A DNA stretch of 64,000 nucleotides from Gonatopus flavifemur (GCA_018340375.1 JAFFJZ010000012.1:4278001-4342000); one strand, 5' to 3'; counted from the first letter of the stretch, positions 54,601 to 64,000 are shown. Made by a program: numbers and translations. Notes: generated from the letters alone by a model not told the origin.

Positions 54601-54936
54601 ATACGGAGTAGTGTTAAGAAAGAGAGTGGTGTAGTTGGGGAAAGCATAGTGTGGAATTTTAGCGATCGGAAGGGACCCCGGAGGTTACCGATCTCTCTCG
54701 TAATATCTCTCGTAGAAAGAGAGCATAGATTAACTAACGAAAATAAATCAAGCCAACGTTGGGATTGAGAATCCTTTCCCTTTCTCTCCTCGCCTTTCAC
54801 AATTTCACAAGAGAGGAAGCGGTGACGAGTAAAAGGTGTATACACGTTGCGTATCATTTTGACGTAACACCACCATCACCGCAAAGAGAGCGGGGTGGGT
54901 GTTCCTCTTTCTCTCACCTGAAATCTTTTGGCCCAT
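48506..54936 (-). CDS. gus: gustavus orthologue (SPRY domain and SOCS box protein, SPSB type), five coding exons
   Basis: Coding exons, in transcript order, are 54936-54918, 52933-52704, 49586-49256, 48894-48736 and 48645-48506. All junctions are GT-AG, phases agree, and the total is 879 bp or 292 residues. The protein starts [17 protein letters not shown] Gly/Ala/Val-rich insert follows, then the conserved IPRELAQDF...[15 protein letters not shown]. The SPRY/B30.2 domain covers about residues 70-245 ([95 protein letters not shown]). The C-terminal SOCS box is [20 protein letters not shown]...[11 protein letters not shown]. Known role of the family: substrate receptor of a Cullin-Elongin B/C ubiquitin ligase. 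In Drosophila it binds Vasa through the SPRY domain and affects germ plasm. Intron 2 carries an intact mariner. A longer N-terminus is possible (see 54918-55405). Confidence 0.95.
48736..48894 (-). CDS. gus: gustavus coding exon 4 (end of SPRY)
   Basis: Acceptor GTATCGCAG and donor GATC|GTAAGT. It encodes [19 protein letters not shown] through YIGGLD, the C-terminal part of the B30.2/SPRY fold. Confidence 0.93.
49256..49586 (-). CDS. gus: gustavus coding exon 3 (core of SPRY)
   Basis: Acceptor TTTCCAG before 49586, donor CCTTG|GTAAG. It encodes [20 protein letters not shown] through FIVPDKFL, including the conserved [15 protein letters not shown] surface strand that contacts substrate peptides in SPSB proteins. 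Confidence 0.93.
49820..50035. repeat. Long intronic hairpin
   Basis: Arms of about 95 bp (about 49822-49910 and 49938-50028) pair almost perfectly, including CATCTCTATGCT...ATATATATCGAAAACAAAAG and its complement, with a loop of about 25 nt; weaker pairing extends to about 49730 and 50110. Units of the type AAATATCT(G/T)TATTCT recur within the arms. It would be transcribed as part of gustavus intron 2. Confidence 0.65.
50275..50475. repeat. AGCTACAGCT-type MITE, copy 1
   Basis: Contains CAGCTGTTACAGCTACTTAC and AACATAGCTACAGCTATTGC in inverted relation. Shares these with 58315-58585. Non-coding. Confidence 0.5.
50586..50788. repeat. GAAGTTTGAATCG family, copy C
   Basis: Closest relative of the repeat at 383-596: GAAGTTTGAATCGTTTATAG at the left, AAACGTTTCAAACTTCAGC at the right, with the internal phrase TTTTAATAGCTGGGTTGTTCG. 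Confidence 0.6.
50929..51202. mobile_element. Foldback MITE of CAGTACTG modules
   Basis: The ends CAGGCGCAGTACTGCACC and GGCACAGTACTGCACCTG are inverted copies. The interior repeats CAGTACTG-like palindromes (CTGTACTGGATCAGTACC, CATCAGTACAGG). Non-coding. Confidence 0.6.
51245..52530 (+). mobile_element. Complete, apparently intact mariner (1286 bp)
   Basis: TIRs TTAGGTGTACAAATAAGTTT extend to 29 bp with no mismatch between the two ends. TA at 51243-51244 and 52531-52532. Length 1286 bp, one uninterrupted transposase. Identical TIRs and an intact gene point to a recent insertion. It lies in gustavus intron 2, opposite to the gene. Confidence 0.95.
51417..52454 (+). CDS. mariner transposase, intact (DD34D)
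   Basis: 345 codons from [14 protein letters not shown] to NDGKYFE, with no stop or shift. The N-terminal DNA-binding half (about residues 1-110) holds two HTH motifs with [20 protein letters not shown] as the second; the linker is [13 protein letters not shown]. Catalytic residues are Asp156 ([10 protein letters not shown], 51882-51884), Asp249 (LLHDNARPH, 52161-52163) and Asp284 (APSDYHLF, 52266-52268), 34 residues between the last two. The full SPDLAPSD motif is present. It cuts and pastes the element at TA sites. The ATG at 51417 matches the family start and lies 173 bp inside the left end. Related to the decayed copy at 43327-44474. All visible requirements for activity are met; activity itself is inference. 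Confidence 0.95.
   Translation: MSSFIPNKHHLRELLIYFFNVKKSAAEAHRLLLEAYGEAALSERSCQEWFQKFKNGEFDVKDKECSGRPKVYEDMELEVLLEEDSSQTQKELALTLQVTQQAISHRLKSLGMIQKQGNWVPYELKPRDVERRLCMSEMLLARNKKKSFLHRIVTGDEKWIHYDNPKKRKSWVKPGEPSTSTAEPNIHGKKLMLCIWWDQLGVVYYELLKPSETITGALYRTQLMRLSRALKEKRAHYYSRHDKIILLHDNARPHVAAPVKTYLETLNWEVLPHPPYSPDLAPSDYHLFRSMAHGLSEQRFTSYEDTKNWVDLWIASKDEEFFRRGIRMLPERWGKVVANDGKYFE
52704..52933 (-). CDS. gus: gustavus coding exon 2
   Basis: Acceptor TTTTCTATAG before 52933, donor GTTAAG|GTATAAGG. It encodes [10 protein letters not shown], a species-specific Gly/Ala/Val run of about 18 residues, then [20 protein letters not shown] and [14 protein letters not shown]. The Gly-rich run is longer than in Drosophila gustavus as I remember it. 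Confidence 0.92.
52934..54917 (-). other. gus: gustavus intron 1 (2.0 kb)
   Basis: Donor TTTCAG|GTGAGA at 54918/54917, acceptor CTATAG. Contains (TA)n at about 53365-53385, (AG)n at 54269-54290 and (TAC)n at 54357-54378. No transposon with clear ends and no exon seen. Confidence 0.7.
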
Positions 54937-55405
54937 GTTCATTCCCCGATGATGAGAGCGATGGTGTGGGTGATGTCGGTGATGATGGGGATGATGACGA
55001 TAGTCCGGACACTGTTTGCCAGCTGGCAATTTGTGCCTTAAATGCCTAGTTCCCCCGGTTGTCGTGGTATTGTTTGTATTGTTTGGCGTCGAATTGTTGA
55101 TGTTGTTCGTACAGGTCGTGATGGTCGTTGTTGTTGTTGTTGTAATATGATGGTGATGATGGTGGTGATGGTGATGATGATGATGTCCGGTGGTCGGTGA
55201 TGCAGCAGGCACCGGGCCACCGTCGAGTCCTCCGCCGACGCCGCCGCCGCCACCTCCTCCTCTCTCGGGGCTAACACCTCCGCGGCCACCACCTGCAGCT
55301 CCTAAACCGCCACCGCCACCTCCTCCTCCGCCTCCTGTACCGTTTCCAACGGCCGCACCGCTTCCACGGCTACCGCCACCGCTCACGCAACGAGTCGCTT
55401 TGTAC
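54918..55405 (-). CDS. gus: gustavus first coding exon; possible low-complexity N-terminal extension
   Basis: The canonical start ATGGGCCAAAAG is at 54936, with another in-frame ATG two codons earlier at 54942. The same frame stays open upstream for about 155 codons to an acceptor-like TGTGTGCAG before 55405. It encodes Gly-rich runs, a run of 13 His, a Thr-rich run and an Asn/Thr-rich stretch. The region is GC-rich and repetitive, so it may be only a 5' UTR exon of trinucleotide repeats. If translated, it would make a long N-terminal isoform. The first-exon donor at 54918 is firm; the extension is unproven. Confidence 0.5.
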
Positions 55406-56876
55406 CTGCACACAAAGAAAGAAAAACGTTACGCAAATTATTCAATTATTCCTTGATCGATAAATTTTATTATATTCTAATCCCTCCGTTATCGGATCAG
55501 CTGAAGACTTCTAAAGGATTTCCTGAAGACTCCAGATAAATTCCAATATGAATTTGTGCCGTACCCGACAATGATGTAACAGATACTACACGCGGTAGCA
55601 TTCGGAACGTTTCCGTTTGCGATTTCCGGTCACTCGTTACCGGACACTCGACATCCTGGATATCCGGTTGGCTTTCAACCTAGCATTCACTTCGCGGGTC
55701 TCTTTTCCAACGTGTTGCTATTAGTTGTTGTCGTAATATTGGATAAGAAACAAGAAACGAACGGAGAACGCGATGAACGGTTCTTTTATTTGGAACGTAC
55801 AGAGAGACTCGTGTCAAGTTCACTGAGAGGAACGTAGGGTGTGTGTATAAATGAAGATTTAATTCCGTCGCGTTGGGAGAGCCAAAGGTACGGCGAATAT
55901 AGTCGCAATAATGTGGCAAAGATGAACAAGTTTGACCCGGAACTTTCGAACCGATTGATTAATAATCCCACGTTAACGAGGATAGGATTATTCGTTGTTG
56001 TGGCAACGATTCTCCTTTGGAATTGAACTGAAAAAAAAAAACAACGAGTCTTCAGAAGGGACATATGATTCCAGATTCAAAGTAGTGAGAGAACTAATGA
56101 GGGCTAGAAGATGATTAATTTGAAAATTTGATGGTAGCATTTGAAATTTACGGGTTGTAGGAAGGAAGGAAGGAACGAACGAACGAACGAACGCGGGGCG
56201 TCGGTATTGATCCGACCACGCCACCCCTCTCTCCCATCATCGTTACGGCTCCCAATTCGCCTTCCATCCTCTTCGTCTGTTCGCCTCTAGCGACCGCACC
56301 CACCGTCGTGTGTCCCTCGTCTACGAATTCACAGCCAGCGCAAAAATGTCCCGGGAAAAATCCGGGAGGAGAATTCTTGTCGGTTCTCTACGTTTTAAAA
56401 TATCTTTCACTCCATCCACTTTTTAGAGCTTCGCCAAAGAACATTGAACTTGTACACGTTCAACTCTTCGACCAAACATCGGAGTTTTGTTTGTTATATT
56501 ATCATTATTATTGTTGTTGCGCGTCGAGCGGTTGTTGTCACGCACGGTACTACCAGTCAATCATTCGGACGGTTAGTCAGGCGGTTGTTTAGTTATTCAA
56601 CTAATTCGAATCTAATCTCGTACGAGAAGGAGAAGAAGAAGAAGAAGAAGATAGCGTTGTTTACTATTATACTGTCCATTGAAAACTTCATCGAAATCTA
56701 CTTTACGACTAGATAACGTGATCTGATGTTTTCTTCTCGTGAATTATCAAACCACACGTTTTCGTAATGAACAAAATGCGATACGAAGAGTTTAGGGTGT
56801 TCTGGATCAGGGAAAATTTCGGTTACCGTGGATGAAATGTTCAATGATGAATGGAGAAAGTCATTTTCTGTCTTGC
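55406..56876 (-). promoter_or_regulatory. Upstream region of gustavus
   Basis: No coding exon recognised. It contains a GAAG/GAAC tetranucleotide repeat at 56160-56192 and CpG-richer DNA than the transposon regions (55560-55680, 56200-56340). Probably 5' non-coding exons and promoter of gustavus, by position only. Confidence 0.3.
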
Positions 56877-57119
56877 ACTGTAAAATATATTTGTATGAAT
56901 TTTAATACAAAAGTTTGAAAGCGATTAACACACATATTTTTTTTGTATTAAATCTCCCACACTTTCATTGAAATTCGGACACAATATTATCTTGAAATGG
57001 TTTTCATACAAAAGTTGTTTCGAATCTTATAAAATCTGTGGTGAATTTAATACACAAAAGTATTTCTTAATTGCTTCCAAATTTTGTGTGTTAAATTTAC
57101 AAATTTTTTTCAACAGTGT
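56877..57119. mobile_element. MITE with CACTGTAAAATAT ends
   Basis: Ends CACTGTAAAATATATTTG and CAAATTTTTTTCAACAGTG; inner modules of ACACAAAAGT/ACTTTTGTAT type. Resembles the sequences at 27805-28110 and 31100-31370. Confidence 0.55.
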
Positions 57120-57850
57120 GTGATATCTTTTAGACGAAGTTTAGGAGTTTAGATGTCTTTAGACCGTGGAGCTGAAACTGGCAGCCGTGAAGCTAGCAGT
57201 CGATCGTTATAATTTTTTACATTTGATGTTGATTGAAGACTCAAACAACGTTTAATCAAAAGTTACAAAAACCTAGGTGCTAGCTCTATGGCTGCTGGTG
57301 TCAGCTTCATCTTTGGACCAGTTATCGTCTGAAACTCGTGTAGAAGATATCTTCAACATGTCTTGCATCTAAAATTTGTCTCCAAACCCTGATTGAAAAA
57401 ACCTATTCATAAACCAGAGACAGATTTTGCAGATGCAATACACGTTGAAAACATCTTTTAATTAGGTTTCAGGTGTTTTGCACAACACCTTTGGATCAGT
57501 TTCAGACCAATCCTCATTGAAAAGTCGTTTAAAAGATATATCTTTGACGTGTCTTGTATATCTAAGATTTCTCTTTAAAATATCTCTTAGATGCAATATA
57601 CGTTGGGGATATTTTTCAAGGCAGGTTTTAGATCGATTTTCGTTCGAAACTCGTCCAAAAGATATCTTTAACACGTGTTTTCCATCTGAAACTTGTCTCC
57701 GACGCATCTTTTGGACGCAGAACGTGCATCGAAGATGTCTTTTAGACGAGTTTTGGACAAGAATTGCAAGACATTTAAAACTTCTTTGAAATATATCGCA
57801 AGACACAAAATATTTATTAGGGAATGAAATTGAACCGCAAGAAGTGTGTT
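57120..57850. repeat. AAGATATCTTTTAGA-unit foldback with a nested hairpin
   Basis: From 57120 to 57150 and 57340 to 57810 the sequence is built of AGATGTCTTTTAGACGAGTTT-like units in both orientations. Between them (57165-57325) sits a hairpin whose arms are GAGCTGAAACTGGCAGC and GCTGCTGGTGTCAGCTTC, the unoccupied relative of 35010-35460. Confidence 0.5.
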
Positions 57851-58129
57851 GAGAGAAATCCGAATAGTTGGATCGAGAATATACACGTGGAAAAAGGAGC
57901 ACAAACTCTGGTAGAATAAGAGACTCTAGAGAAATCATCTTTACTTGAACCACTGTAATTGTAATTAATCTTATTATCAGTGGCGTCATCTGTATGTCAA
58001 GTCCAGAACTTATCACGTGACGTTTTATTTTTGTCATTCAAAGTAACCATCGTTGTTTCCTTTCTTCCTTGTACAAGAAGAATAATTACTGTACCAAAGT
58101 GGTTAACTGAACATTCTCTCTGAAACTCT

Positions 58130-58290
58130 TGGAACAAAAAATTCACCCTCAAAGAGTGAAAATACTGCACGTCCAACGAGAGTGAAATTCAACTCCTGAA
58201 GAGTAGAAGTTTAACTCGCTTCAAAGAGTAAAATTCCACCCTTTTACAAGAGTGGAATTTTCATTTCAAGAGAGTTGATTTTGAATATTC
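58130..58290. repeat. GAGTGGAATTTTCACTC subrepeat region, second copy
   Basis: Modules AGAGTGAAATTCAACTC, AGAGTAAAATTCCACCC and GAGTGGAATTTTCA in both orientations, as at 24640-25090. Confidence 0.45.
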
Positions 58291-58314
58291 TCAATGAAAT
58301 TCAGATGATGAATT

Positions 58315-58585
58315 TGAAGCTATTATTTGGATAGCTAAAATTAAGTTACAGGAGCTATGTTTTAGTTGTCACAGCTACTCACTTGGCGATAGTAGCAAGA
58401 AATGTAGCTGTCGCAGCGAAAATTTAACAGCCAAATATCAACCACAAAACCTGCGCAATTACAGCTACAATTTCCTACTGCGGTAGCTAAAAAATAGCTA
58501 CAGCTGCAATTATTTTAGCTGCAGCGATGAAGATAGGGTGCTGAAAAAGTGAGTAGCTGCCACAGCTATATCCTTTGTTTCCGTG
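58315..58585. repeat. AGCTACAGCT-type MITE, copy 2
   Basis: Contains GTTGTCACAGCTACTCAC, ATGTAGCTGTCGCAGCG and AAAATAGCTACAGCTGCAAT, partially inverted around the centre. Same family as 50275-50475. Confidence 0.5.
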
Positions 58586-58674
58586 TGAAGGAAGGAAGAG
58601 AGAAATCTGGCATAAGTATGCATTATATCAACAGTGATGGATATTCCTCGACAACATGGCATATTTTATTCTCT

Positions 58675-58851
58675 TTATTCCAACGGGAAAACAAAATCAC
58701 CGCACCAGGTAACGTTAATTAACCGATCTTGAGGTTTACAACCTCCCGGTTTCTCTTCCAAAATAATAAAAATTTCCATATAATTGGTATCACTTCTGGA
58801 TTCATCGTATCCGATATCAAGTGTTCCCCCGTATATTCCTAAACAGTTGTT
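58675..58851 (-). CDS. Candidate 3'-terminal exon of an unknown gene
   Basis: The minus strand reads about 58 codons from an acceptor-like CGTGATACCCAAG (before 58851) to a TAA: NNCLGIYGGTLDIGYDESRS, then EEKPGGCKPQDRLINVTWCG. The stop is followed at once by AATAAAGAGAATAAA, two overlapping poly(A) signals. The composition looks like a folded protein with four Cys, but I recognise no family and find no upstream exon. Confidence 0.3.
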   Translation of the reverse strand, partial: NNCLGIYGGTLDIGYDESRSDTNYMEIFIILEEKPGGCKPQDRLINVTWCGDFVFPLE

Positions 58852-61206
58852 CTTGGGTATCACGTGGAAAGAAAAGTATTTGACTGGCTGGCTGGTCTGA
58901 AAGGAACCAGAGAGAGGGGAGGAATTTTGCATACATAAGACACATCATCCACAGGGTTACGGCCCTGGCAGGACGTACCGCACGTATACACACGTGGATG
59001 AAGAAGCAAAGTAGAAATAAGAGGCACGAGAGCACGAGCAGACAATGAACAATCGTACATTGTTACGAGTTATAGCATTGTTACTCCACCGTGTTCAGAT
59101 CCCGTGCTCACATAATTAGGCTGTAAACGTTTCGAGACAATCGCCATTGTTTTCTCTTTCTCTATCCACAATTCGTTCTCTCGAATTAAGAAGCACCCTC
59201 TCTCTCTCCTGCTCTTTACCCTCTTGAATTTTCTCTCTTCTCTTTGCACGGATGTCGAAAATCGTGTCTCTCGAGAGTAAAAGTTGGAGAAAAAGTAGAA
59301 AATGTGTATCCCCCCACACACACGTGTTGTTCTTTCTTCGAAATTTTTCCTCGACACTTTGACGGACCCTCGCAACATCCGGTGCGTTGTCGGTCTCCTC
59401 TTTTTCCAAGGCCGAAGAGCGGAGTAACAGCAATGCGGTACAAGATCACAGAAAATCAGGTCATCGAACTTGAATTGATACTCCTCTTTATTCCTCTTCA
59501 TTTCTTTCCCTTTAATGACATATTTCATAGAGCATATGGCTTGATAACTTTCAATTGTAATTTTCATCAATTTGGAAGTTGTTGCATCGTAAGTAGATAC
59601 ATAAAATATTATGCTATTTCTCACAATGACACATTGCGTTCTCAATTCAACCACAATATTTATAGCAATTCTCAAGCACCGTTTTAAATGACGCAACTGT
59701 CGCCGCAATCACTTTGATCTATCCGTCATTCACCTGAGAGTATTGTGCATAACCCAGGGTTTTCCATCAACATATTATTCCATTCGACTCTCCATATACA
59801 AACGAAAAAAAAAAACAATATAAAATACTACGTATATACCCTGAACTTTGTAATCTCTTCAAGGAAGGTGAATAACGAACAAAAAGAACAAGGTACTTGA
59901 AATAATAATTTTTGGTTCGAATGGACGGTAATAAAACGAATAGACGTTGAATGGTATATGTATATGGTTATCAGTCGGACATTCAGCCAGGCAATGATAC
60001 TCTATTACTCTCCATTCTTGCCTTTCGTTTTTCCTTCGCCGGTAGTCGAAGGTCCTTGAGAAAATCTTCTTGCCTCGATTCTCAATTTCGTCATTGAGAT
60101 CGCGGCGCGGCCTCCAACCGTGTTTACCGTGTGTGTGCCTCTGTGTTATGTACACTTACCGCGCACAACATTCAAACGAGTTTTCTTGTTTGCGAATGAT
60201 AATCACTGAACGCGGGAAAAATCATTCATACGAAGAATGGATTCAGCGATTATCTATCTATCTATCTATTTATCTGTCTATCATCCTCTCCTCTCTGGGG
60301 CCCGTTTTGTTATCAATTTCAACAACATTTTCTTTCCGATAAATGAATTTGAAAGCGATATATATATATATATATTCTCACGTTATGTCTCCTGTTTTTT
60401 TTTCTCACATTTTCAATTGTGGAATTCTTCCCAACCGTCTCCCATGGCTCAAACAAAAACTTTTCTTACAAGCGAAGAAGGATGAAGGAGGAGAAGAGAA
60501 AAAAGAAACGACACACGAGGAGCTTCGATGTACGACGAAGAGGGTATGTATGTACGTCAAAGGGTCTTTTTCCCTGCAAGTCGCAACGACACGACTACGA
60601 CGGACAGTGTAGTACTATACCGCAGTGTACGAACTATGTCTTTGTGAGCTCGAACTGCGTGTATCGGCCCTTCTACCGTGAATATAACAGCAGCTGGCAA
60701 ACAGGTGTGTTGGGTATATACCTTCGATACATGGAAAATATCGTCAGCTGTTAGGTGATTCGTGCACCTAAGCCGGCTACTTCCATAGCCTCAAGCCCTA
60801 TAACTTTTACATGTGAGACAGAAACTAACCTGAGTGTATGTAGTGTTATAATATCTTCCTCGGGTTTCCGAACTTTGGAAATTTCTTTCAAAACTTGATA
60901 AACTTGTACCGAATATACGCGAGAAATTCAGTATCTCGCACACGATCTTGCAAGTAGTGTTGGTTATAAAATGAATTAAATCTCGCCAATAGTCTCGCTG
61001 ATCATCTCGGAAAGTTATTGAAAAATTTTGAGATTTCGACCCGGATCAAGACAAAAGTAAGAAACCAATTTCATTTGGAATCGAACTTAGATTTTCGTGA
61101 TCCAAGATCCAACTTTTTTGTCGCTCACCTATGATTTCGTATGAATATAGCAGACCTTTGAAATGTATGTCAACTTGACTTGATTAAAAATGATTTATAG
61201 ATAAAA
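58852..61206. other. No recognised gene; GA/TC-rich stretches
   Basis: Several long open frames on both strands at 59070-59710 have no protein-like pattern and overlap one another, so I treat them as chance. Simple repeats: (TC)n at 59195-59210, (TATC)n at 60253-60290 and (TA)n at 60358-60376. Confidence 0.4.
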
Positions 61207-61208
61207 TA

Positions 61209-61440
61209 CACGGAGAGAAAAGAATGGTATTATTTATCATACTAACATAGTATTCGGTCTTATTTTATATAAAATCTTAATTGTTACTATGTGAGAATAG
61301 AATTCTTTACCATTTTTCTGGTAATAACTATTATGTTACATATATATTATTACCAGAAAAATAGTAAATAATTCTATTCTTACATAAGAACAATCACGAT
61401 TTTATTGAAGATATGAAATAAGACCGAATACAAATATTAT
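61209..61440. repeat. Hairpin MITE-like repeat
   Basis: Starts TACACGGAGAGAAAAG like other MITEs here. The arms carry AGAATAGAATTCTTTACCAT and AATAGTAAATAATTCTATTC as near complements around the palindromic centre TATATAT at 61340. The right end is not clearly delimited. Confidence 0.5.
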
Positions 61441-61595
61441 ATTATATGTTTATTTGTCCTAATATCAAAATATCTGTACAAAGGAGTTACAGTAGGTACT
61501 AATGTCGATTGAGTGAATACATGGAGTGAGTTTTAAGAGCTAATTAGAAAAAGTCCTTAAAGTAATGGTAAATCTGTGTGATTTGTTTTTTGTTT

Positions 61596-61985
61596 AGGTT
61601 GTTTAATATCTATCCATGGCATTTTTTCTGTCTTTCTCATCTCTCAATTGGGGACAATCCACCAAGACATGGAAAAGTCCGTCGTCGATTCTTCGATGAC
61701 AACGCCGACAAAGAGAATTGTTAGCAAATGTGTGGGAGAATTATTCTCGGGGCAAAATTATTGAAGAGTCGAATTTGAGCGATAAGATTTCTATACATCG
61801 GTTCAATTCTGATTTCCAAATATTTCCGATAGTGGCATACACGATCCATATCCTTCTGCAGGAGTATCTTTTTATAGGTGTCGAAAAGTATATGTTTATT
61901 CTCCATTAGAGATTCTAGTATTAAGACCAAATACTATGATGGCATGGTAAATATGACCATTTTCTTCTCTCCTTTAATTATCCTG
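61596..61985 (-). pseudogene. LINE fragment with a C-terminal zinc-knuckle motif
   Basis: The minus strand reads SLCRRCHRRIDDGLFHVLVD followed by CPQLRDEK and a stop near 61596. C-x2-C-x8-H-x4-C is the usual tail of jockey/I-type LINE reverse transcriptases. Upstream residues (LIAQIRLFNNFAPRI, about 61740) are in another frame, one base shifted. Short, decayed fragment; family not certain. Confidence 0.4.
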
Positions 61986-63163
61986 AAATGATTACTTCTT
62001 ACCAATCGATAAATCTTTTATAGAATGCAACAAATTTTTTTACTGGAATTGTGTTGAAAGTTTTTATTACATCTTTTTTATACACCTGAAATGTGAAATG
62101 CTCGTCCGATCGATCCAACCATAGGAATTTTCATACATCTCTAAATAATTTAGCTTCATACTTTATCAAATAAAAACAAAAAAAAAAAACGTGATTCCAT
62201 GAATTAATCAGAATACAATAAAATACGAATGAGCTATGATCGTCGGTAAAACAATATCATTCGATCTCTTCGTATTAATTAACCACGAAATAAGTCAAGT
62301 CAGCTTCACAAGCGATCATGATATTTGTAAAAGATATTTCAGATAATTATTTTCAGAAAAACTTGAAGAATTATCGGAGAATGAGATTTTTCTGCATGAT
62401 AATTGCTGGTGATTTATAAGGTTTATAGCCTCATAAAAACTCTGGCATGAAGTTTGCAACGAGCTTTCATTAACAACGCTATCCCCGAAAACAAGCCAGT
62501 CTCTTCCTAACCGATAATACGAATTACCAATGTTACGTAACGATTGTTATTCCAAATCCTCAATAAATTACTGAATTGCAGAACCTACAGTGCCTTCTCA
62601 GGAACTACAATATCATAGTTACAAAAAACCAGAATTTTTTGGTTTAAACTTGGTTTTTTGATATTAAATTTAGTTTTTCCAATCTGAACAAGAAATTTTT
62701 CATCTTCGAGGTTGTAGGGATTTTTTTATAAGTATAAGTTTTAATTCTCACTAATGAACAAATTAGACCATTCACATACAAAACGGTCCGTGCCTTATCG
62801 GAGTGGAAAATCTCACTTCTGATCTAAAAAGCTGGAAACCTAAAGGCATTTGAATATGTATTATAGTTTTATATTACTTTCAGAGACAGAAATCATAAAC
62901 ATCGTTATCACAATGCTTTGAATTCCTTGCAAAGGAACAGTAAAAAAAAACAGTAACCTTCAACTTTATTTAATTACATTAATTCCATTAGATTTAATAT
63001 TTAACATATTCAAAATCGAGCATGAAAAACTCAAACTCATGTGTGAAACAATGATAAATTAATGCATTAAATATTCAAAAGTCAGGGATAAACATTTTTA
63101 TTGAAAATTTTGCAAAGAAAAATCAATTTCTTTTATGCTCCGTTGGCAGGAACGATCATCAAT
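61986..63163. other. AT-rich intergenic DNA
   Basis: No coding region, RNA gene or well-defined repeat recognised. Confidence 0.45.
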
Positions 63164-63165
63164 TA

Positions 63166-64000
63166 CAGGTTGGTTGAAAAGTTTTGAAAGCGACACCTAT
63201 CGACCAGTACAAGAATCAAAATTTCTACGCTATTTTTATATTTCATCCTTCATTTGAACACACACACAATTTTATTCCGATCTGTCAATTCATTCTTTGT
63301 TTACAAGCCATTCGAAGTTAACGTGTCAGTGTATTTTGTGAGAATGGAAAAATCCGAATATCGTGCAGTGATAAAATTCTTTGTTTTGGAAGGTTTATCA
63401 GCAACAGAAATTCATACTAAAATGAAGAAAGTGTTGAAGGAATCTGCTCCTTCATTTCCAACTGTACATCAATGGGTTTTAGAGTTTAAACGTGGTCGTA
63501 CAAGCGTTGAAGATCAATCGCGTAGTGGACGTCCAAAAAGTGCAACGAAATCAGACATCATTGAGCAAGTCTATGATATCGTTTGTAAAGATCCGAGTTT
63601 GACTAAGCGTGAAATTGCTGATACCATAGGCATCTCGGATGAACGAGTACTCCATATTTTAGAATTACATATGAAAAGCTTTTTGGAAAGTTAGTGCCGC
63701 ATTCGTTGACAATTCAACAAAAACTGAATCGAAAACAAATTTCTCAGCGTAATTTGGAGCGTTTTAAGCAGAATAAAACCGATTTTTTGCGTCGTTTCGT
63801 AACTGTGGACGACACTTGGATCTACCATCATGATCCTAAACTGAAACAAGAACGCTTACAGTGGACCGAAGCTAGTTGTTCAGCTCCAAAACGGGTGAAA
63901 TCAGAACGATCGGCAAAAAAGGTTTTAGCATCGGTTTTTTGGGACGCAAAAGGGGTTTTGTTGATTGATTATCTCGAAAAAGGTGAAACAATTAACTCTG
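63166..64000 (+). mobile_element. mariner element, second copy of the CAGGTTGG family, cut by the window end
   Basis: Left TIR CAGGTTGGTTGAAAAGTTTT after a TA at 63164-63165, same family as 4466-5755. The right end is outside the window. Confidence 0.9.
63344..64000 (+). pseudogene. mariner transposase, frameshifted, partial in window
   Basis: Starts MEKSEYRAVIKFFVLEGLSA and keeps the HTH block and EFKRGRTSVEDQSRSGRPKS. The frame breaks at about 63660-63680: compared with the copy at 4643, several bases are missing after RVLHIL. A stop follows at 63692-63694. The body resumes in another frame (KLVPHSLTIQQKLNRKQ, then TVDDTWIYHHDP with the first catalytic Asp) and is open to the window end. 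Its intact ATG shows that the start of the other copy was lost. Confidence 0.87.

Noticed and set aside
55190..55456. Proline-rich open frame on the plus strand opposite the first gustavus exon
   Set aside because: It is the shadow of the Gly-rich minus-strand repeats; poly-Pro is simply the antisense of (GGN)n.
57462..58037. 191-codon minus-strand open frame
   Set aside because: It runs across AGATATCTTTTAGA-type foldback repeats and MITE-like DNA, and the peptide is a translation of those repeats.
59070..59708. 212-codon open frame on the minus strand and 147-codon frame on the plus strand
   Set aside because: They overlap each other, have no domain-like pattern, splice context or start context, and are best explained by chance in TC/GA-rich DNA.

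Overview
The window is eukaryotic nuclear DNA. It is AT-rich and intron-containing, packed with DNA transposons and microsatellites, and carries fragments of two single-copy insect genes. A clear gustavus orthologue, an insect-type DM4/12-like gene and many mariner elements point to an insect. A hymenopteran (wasp-like) genome is my inference from the style of the repeats and is not proven here.

Two host genes are well supported. (1) A plus-strand gene in four phase-consistent exons (23691-23946, 24015-24307, 34080-34210, 34293-34458) encodes a 281-residue secreted or membrane protein with a DM4/12-like four-cysteine C-terminus. Its second intron is 9.8 kb and filled with nested transposons. 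(2) On the minus strand lies gustavus (SPRY domain plus SOCS box), with coding exons 54936-54918, 52933-52704, 49586-49256, 48894-48736 and 48645-48506, giving 292 residues. A long in-frame low-complexity stretch (poly-His, Gly and Thr) lies directly upstream of its ATG.

Most of the rest is mobile DNA. From 4046 to 12483 five elements sit end to end, separated only by 9-25 bases of TA-rich spacer: a MITE, a broken mariner, a large long-TIR non-autonomous element, a Mos1-like mariner (catalytic Asp249 changed to His, and split by a hAT-like element with a perfect 8-bp duplication), and a DD41D element with roughly 400-bp inverted repeats. From 12906 to 17529 come a MITE, a long-TIR element and a TTAA-flanked element that holds a non-LTR retrotransposon, itself hit by another MITE. 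A 2.1-kb hAT-like element lies at 20028-22116. A second mariner, at 51245-52530 in gustavus intron 2, looks intact (345 codons, all three catalytic Asp, perfect TIRs).

The most unusual object is at 37317-41387. It is a 4.07-kb foldback element with a perfect 9-bp target duplication and long inverted arms. It carries about 13 copies of a 173-bp satellite and a minus-strand exon that looks like the C-terminal His box of a ubiquitin-specific protease (C19), with its own splice acceptor and poly(A) signal.

The sequence 44.5-48.5 kb, downstream of gustavus, is extremely rich in microsatellites. The sequence 55.4-63.1 kb, upstream of gustavus, shows no securely recognisable coding gene apart from weak fragments. 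No rRNA, functional tRNA, CRISPR or bacterial-type features were seen.
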